From: CAYUST01 sp964447535
GTDB taxonomy: Bacteria; Patescibacteriota; Gracilibacteria; Absconditabacterales; Absconditicoccaceae
Length of the DNA stretch: 18,364 nucleotides
Assembly (NCBI GenBank): GCA_964447535.1
Contig: CAYUST010000017.1
Span: forward strand, 1-18,364
Direction: 5' to 3'
Shown: piece by piece, positions 15,981-18,364 of the stretch
Layout of the letters: each line of letters begins with the position of its first letter
Numbering within the stretch: the first letter of the stretch is position 1
The notes under the pieces: model-generated
The model's input: only the letters and a program-made list of their open reading frames with translations
Database searches by the model: none
What the model was told of the DNA's origin: nothing
Translations under genes and position numbers: made by a program

Positions 15981-16253
15981 ATGGCTACTTATTTATCTGT
16001 TCATATCATAACTGGCCTCGACGAGAAAACTCTTCCTTTGGATGAACCAAACGAAGTGATAGCTCTTTCTCAAGTTGAGGTGCAGTTGTTTCATATACCT
16101 ACTAACAATAAACACATGTGTGGTATACATATATTGGAGGGGAAAGCAAGTTTTTGTTATAGGCTTTTGACTACTATAGCGAAGATAACTCTAAACTACT
16201 CCTTTATTTATCCGGATCCGGCATCGACATGCTGTATTGTGTCTACCAAATAA
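15981..16253 (+). CDS. tentative small hypothetical protein
   Basis: 90 residues, ATG preceded directly by GAGGTGAT, a seven-base match to the anti-SD complement at workable spacing. That is unusual in this window and is the main reason to keep it. The sequence (VHIITGLDEKTLPLDEP, ALSQVEVQLFHIP) looks protein-like but matches nothing I know. There is no signal peptide, no membrane segment and no TGA; the stop is TAA. Its last 15 or so codons are antisense to the 3' end of the ABC transporter gene. No clear promoter was found and it starts just after a terminator hairpin. It could be spurious. Confidence 0.35.
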   Translation: MATYLSVHIITGLDEKTLPLDEPNEVIALSQVEVQLFHIPTNNKHMCGIHILEGKASFCYRLLTTIAKITLNYSFIYPDPASTCCIVSTK

Positions 16254-18061
16254 TCAGCTCGTAGTTTGCTGAGTTGTGAATTTGGATCTTGCGTAAGATT
16301 AGTGAAACTACCTGATTCCATTACCTTGCCCTCATCGATCAAATAAATCATGTCGAAGAAGGGGAGGAGGTGTAGCTTGTGAATCGATGCCACAATACAG
16401 GTTTCTGGATGACCTTTCAGGATATGCTCATAGATACGTTTTTCGTTGTGAATATCGACACTACTGGTCGATTCATCTAGAAGAAGAATACGACTGTGTG
16501 CAGACATGAGGAGTCCACGCGTGAGTGCCAGGCGCTGTTTTTGTCCACCGCTGAGGTTTACTCCCTTTTCCTTGATATCGGTATCGAGTCCGTGAGGTAA
16601 TGTAGCCACAACATCATCAAAACAGGCTATTTCGAGATATTTTTGCACGGTTGCATCATCTATATCGATACCCATGGTGATGTTGTATCTGATGGTTTGT
16701 TCGAAGATCTCTGGTTCTTGAGGAATAAGTGCAGCATAGTGACTCAGTGGTTCCAAAGTATCAAACGTAGTATCACCGATTGTAAGCTGTACATGATCCA
16801 CAGGATACAATCCTCTGAGCAGCGTCATCAGCGTGCTCTTTCCACTTCCGCTCGCCCCTACGAGTGCAATACGTTCGCCTGGATGTAGAGTCACGTTGAT
16901 ACCATTTAAAACTATTTTTTGATTGTCTTGGTTGGTATAAGAGAAATGAAGATCCTGGATATGGATAGGATGGGTCTGGTCAAAAATATGCGTGGTAGTA
17001 CGAGAAGGAAGCGTGTTGTAGGAAGCGACGATCTCATCGATACTATGAAAATCGGTCGATTTCTGCATGATATCTCCATATATCCAGTTGAAATTATCGA
17101 TTGCTCCACTCATCTTGTCGATATATTGTCGTACCATCGTAATTGTTCCAATCAAAACAACTCCTTGTGTAGAAAACTCATGCCACAAAAATGCTGTAAC
17201 AATAAGAAAAACAACTATTTTCATGATTATATCTACAGAAAACCACTTTCGCTCATTGGTGATTGTTCGTCCTCTAAATACTGGATAGATCTCCGCAACC
17301 TTACTACGAAGGGTATGTAATGCACGATCTTCAAACCTTAGCGCAATTACCGTCTTGATATTACTAAGAAAATCAAAGAAGCTACTCATGACCAGATGTT
17401 CTTTTTTGTTTTTTTCAGTAATCTGATGTACGAGCTTCATATCGAATGTATGAACTACCCATGCCATAACTACTGAAAAACAAATAACGATGACACCTGC
17501 AGGTCGTCGAATCAGTGTCAGACCAATAAGAGATCATATAATATTGATGATTGCATATCGATGCATATGACAATCCCCTGCAAAATCTTTCAGTGCAGCA
17601 TTTGCTTTGGAAACCTTATCGATCGTTTCTCCAGAGTGATTATCGCTATGCCACGCCATGGGTAATGCTCCTATCTTGGAGAAAATATCTGCAAGAAAGA
17701 GTTCACTGACTTTGAACTGAATTTGTTGTTCTCGAATACGTGAAAGTCCATGAAACACCCATGCTATTACCCCGATACCAGAAAAAATACTGAGATATCG
17801 TAGGATATTATTTCGTCACTGTACTCATTGGAGTTGAATAGTATTGATGAGTTGTCCAAATCGATAGGGTTCGGTGAGCCAAAGCAACTTACCTATTACA
17901 GAAAAGATCAGCATACGAAAAAATAGCTTTTTATCAGGAGCAAGACGTCGGAGCTGGAGAAAAAGATGTATGTACGGATTTTTTTCCATGGATTGGGACG
18001 TGATAAAATTTGCTTCACGAATTGTGTATCTGGTCGTCGTGTGTGTATTTTTTGTCTTCAC
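16208..18061 (-). CDS. ABC exporter (fused membrane domain and ATPase)
   Basis: 617 residues, typical of half-size ABC exporters that act as dimers. The N-terminal membrane domain (about 40-350) has several hydrophobic helices. The ATPase domain (about 365-617) has Walker A GASGSGKS (402-409), Q-loop LIPQEPEIF (Q448), signature LSGGQKQRLAL (from 503), Walker B RILLLDE (ending at 530) and switch His at 561 in ASIHKLHLL. Three TGA codons (lowest coordinates 17825, 17816, 17534) in the membrane domain are read as Gly; the ATPase half has none. The stop is TAA. The start is given as GTG 18061; an in-frame ATG at residue 25 (17989) is an alternative giving a more usual N-terminus. Substrate unknown. 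It is on its own transcript, with a strong terminator downstream. A peptide, lipid or drug substrate is equally possible. Confidence 0.93.
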
Positions 18062-18157
18062 CGTAAAATAATATATATTTATACCCGAAAAAGCAAAAAA
18101 GGCTTAGCTAAACTTCATATTAGTAAAAATAAGTAGTTGAGACAATATAATCACGAG

Positions 18158-18180
18158 TCCCAAAGCACAAGGCTTTGGGA
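18158..18180. other. hairpin 1 of the 3' intergenic cluster
   Basis: TCCCAAAGC (18158-18166) and GCTTTGGGA (18172-18180) form a perfect 9-bp stem with a five-base loop. No T run follows on either strand. The bases after it (from about 18182) are repeated after hairpin 2. Confidence 0.6.
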
Positions 18181-18181
18181 T

Positions 18182-18285
18182 AATTATGTCAATCACTCAG
18201 ATTTCATATGTATAATAAAGAAACGAAACCCCTAGCCCATATGGGCTTAGGGGTCATTATATCAATCATTCAAATTTCATATGCA
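18182..18285 (+). repeat. imperfect direct repeat of about 31 bp after hairpins 1 and 2
   Basis: The stretch beginning AATTATGTCAATCACTCAG (about 18182) and ending TTTCATATGTAT is repeated from about 18255 as CATTATATCAATCATTCAA to TTTCATATGCAT. Differences are mostly single substitutions. Each copy follows directly after a hairpin, so hairpin plus tail appears to be the repeated module. Confidence 0.55.
18229..18253 (-). terminator. hairpin 2, possible minus-strand terminator
   Basis: CCCCTAGCCC (18229-18238) pairs with GGGCTTAGGGG (18243-18253) with one bulged T. On the minus strand the stem is followed by TTTCGTTTCTTT, which fits a terminator for a gene lying beyond the window. Confidence 0.5.
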
Positions 18286-18313
18286 TGAAATTTTCATGAA
18301 GATATAAAGAAAA

Positions 18314-18332
18314 GGACACAGATGCTGTGTCC
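18314..18332 (-). terminator. hairpin 3, likely minus-strand terminator
   Basis: GGACACAG (18314-18321), loop ATG and CTGTGTCC (18325-18332) form a perfect 8-bp stem. On the minus strand TTTTCTTT follows, typical of a Rho-independent terminator for an unseen gene to the right. Confidence 0.6.
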
Positions 18333-18359
18333 TAAGTCTTGCCGAAGCAAAAGTTAGGA
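18330..18359. other. hairpin 4, overlapping hairpin 3
   Basis: TCCTAA(G)TCTTGC and GCAAAA(G)TTAGGA pair with one internal mismatch around a four-base loop; on the minus strand the loop is TTCG closed by C-G, an especially stable tetraloop. It shares 18330-18332 with hairpin 3, so the two stems compete for those bases. It may be the end of a structured RNA continuing beyond the window. Confidence 0.5.
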
Positions 18360-18364
18360 AGGGA

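Overview
This window looks like a chromosome segment from a Candidate Phyla Radiation bacterium of the Absconditabacteria (SR1)/Gracilibacteria type, which reads UGA as glycine (genetic code 25). The reason is internal. Under the standard code nearly every recognisable gene is cut by TGA. When TGA is read as Gly the pieces join in one frame into full-length proteins, and the TGA codons fall on conserved glycines: ComM RISGPLLDRFD, ComF RGFNQ, RsmI LPGTNAL, the nucleotidyltransferase LAAGMGSRYGG, MurG MGGSQGS. I count about 85 in-frame TGA codons. None of the 18 genes whose end lies in the window stops with TGA (10 use TAA, 8 use TAG). The genome is AT-rich and gene-dense, and many genes lack a clear Shine-Dalgarno (SD) sequence.

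Layout, left to right. 1-849 (minus): the 3' part of a DUF1294 membrane protein gene and a YceD/DUF177 gene. 988-2151: tilS. 2207-4678: a promoter and four genes that look like an operon, comprising a small charged protein, a coiled-coil protein, a short two-helix TrbC/type IV secretion (T4SS)-pilin-like protein, and a 440-residue surface protein. The last carries a calcium-binding Asp-rich stretch, 29 tandem Gly-Thr-Ala-Thr-Ala units written mostly with TGA, and a second pilin-like two-helix tail. 4778-6316: comM/yifB-type Mg-chelatase-like ATPase. 6437-7333: sugar-type nucleotidyltransferase. 7402-7476: tRNA-Cys, followed by tandem units that each repeat the tRNA 3' end. 7875-9158: CNNM/CBS (CorC/HlyC) membrane protein. 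9339-10569: yecM-like gene and rsmI.

10690-11805: a glycosyltransferase with its two GT-B domains in reversed order. 11925-12677 (minus): comF. 12678-12934: an intergenic stretch with inverted repeats. 12935-13011 (minus): tRNA-Val. 13070-14158: murG. 14186-14497: SMR-family transporter. 14385-15461 (minus): an unrecognised UGA-rich protein whose 3' end runs antisense into the SMR gene. 15545-15832 (minus): a small protein with a hydrophobic N-terminus. 15981-16253: a tentative small ORF. 16208-18061 (minus): ABC exporter. 18062-18364: no gene seen, but several strong hairpins.

Functionally this is a mix of housekeeping genes (tRNA-Ile lysidination, 16S rRNA methylation, peptidoglycan lipid II synthesis), DNA-uptake genes (comM, comF) and envelope genes (pilin-like operon, ABC exporter, CNNM, SMR, glycosyltransferase). 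Uptake genes and surface pilin-like proteins fit the host-attached lifestyle known for these phyla, but that link is inference. The most unusual items are the UGA-dense repeat protein, the permuted glycosyltransferase and the tRNA-Cys-derived tandem repeats. All coordinates and translations were worked out by hand.
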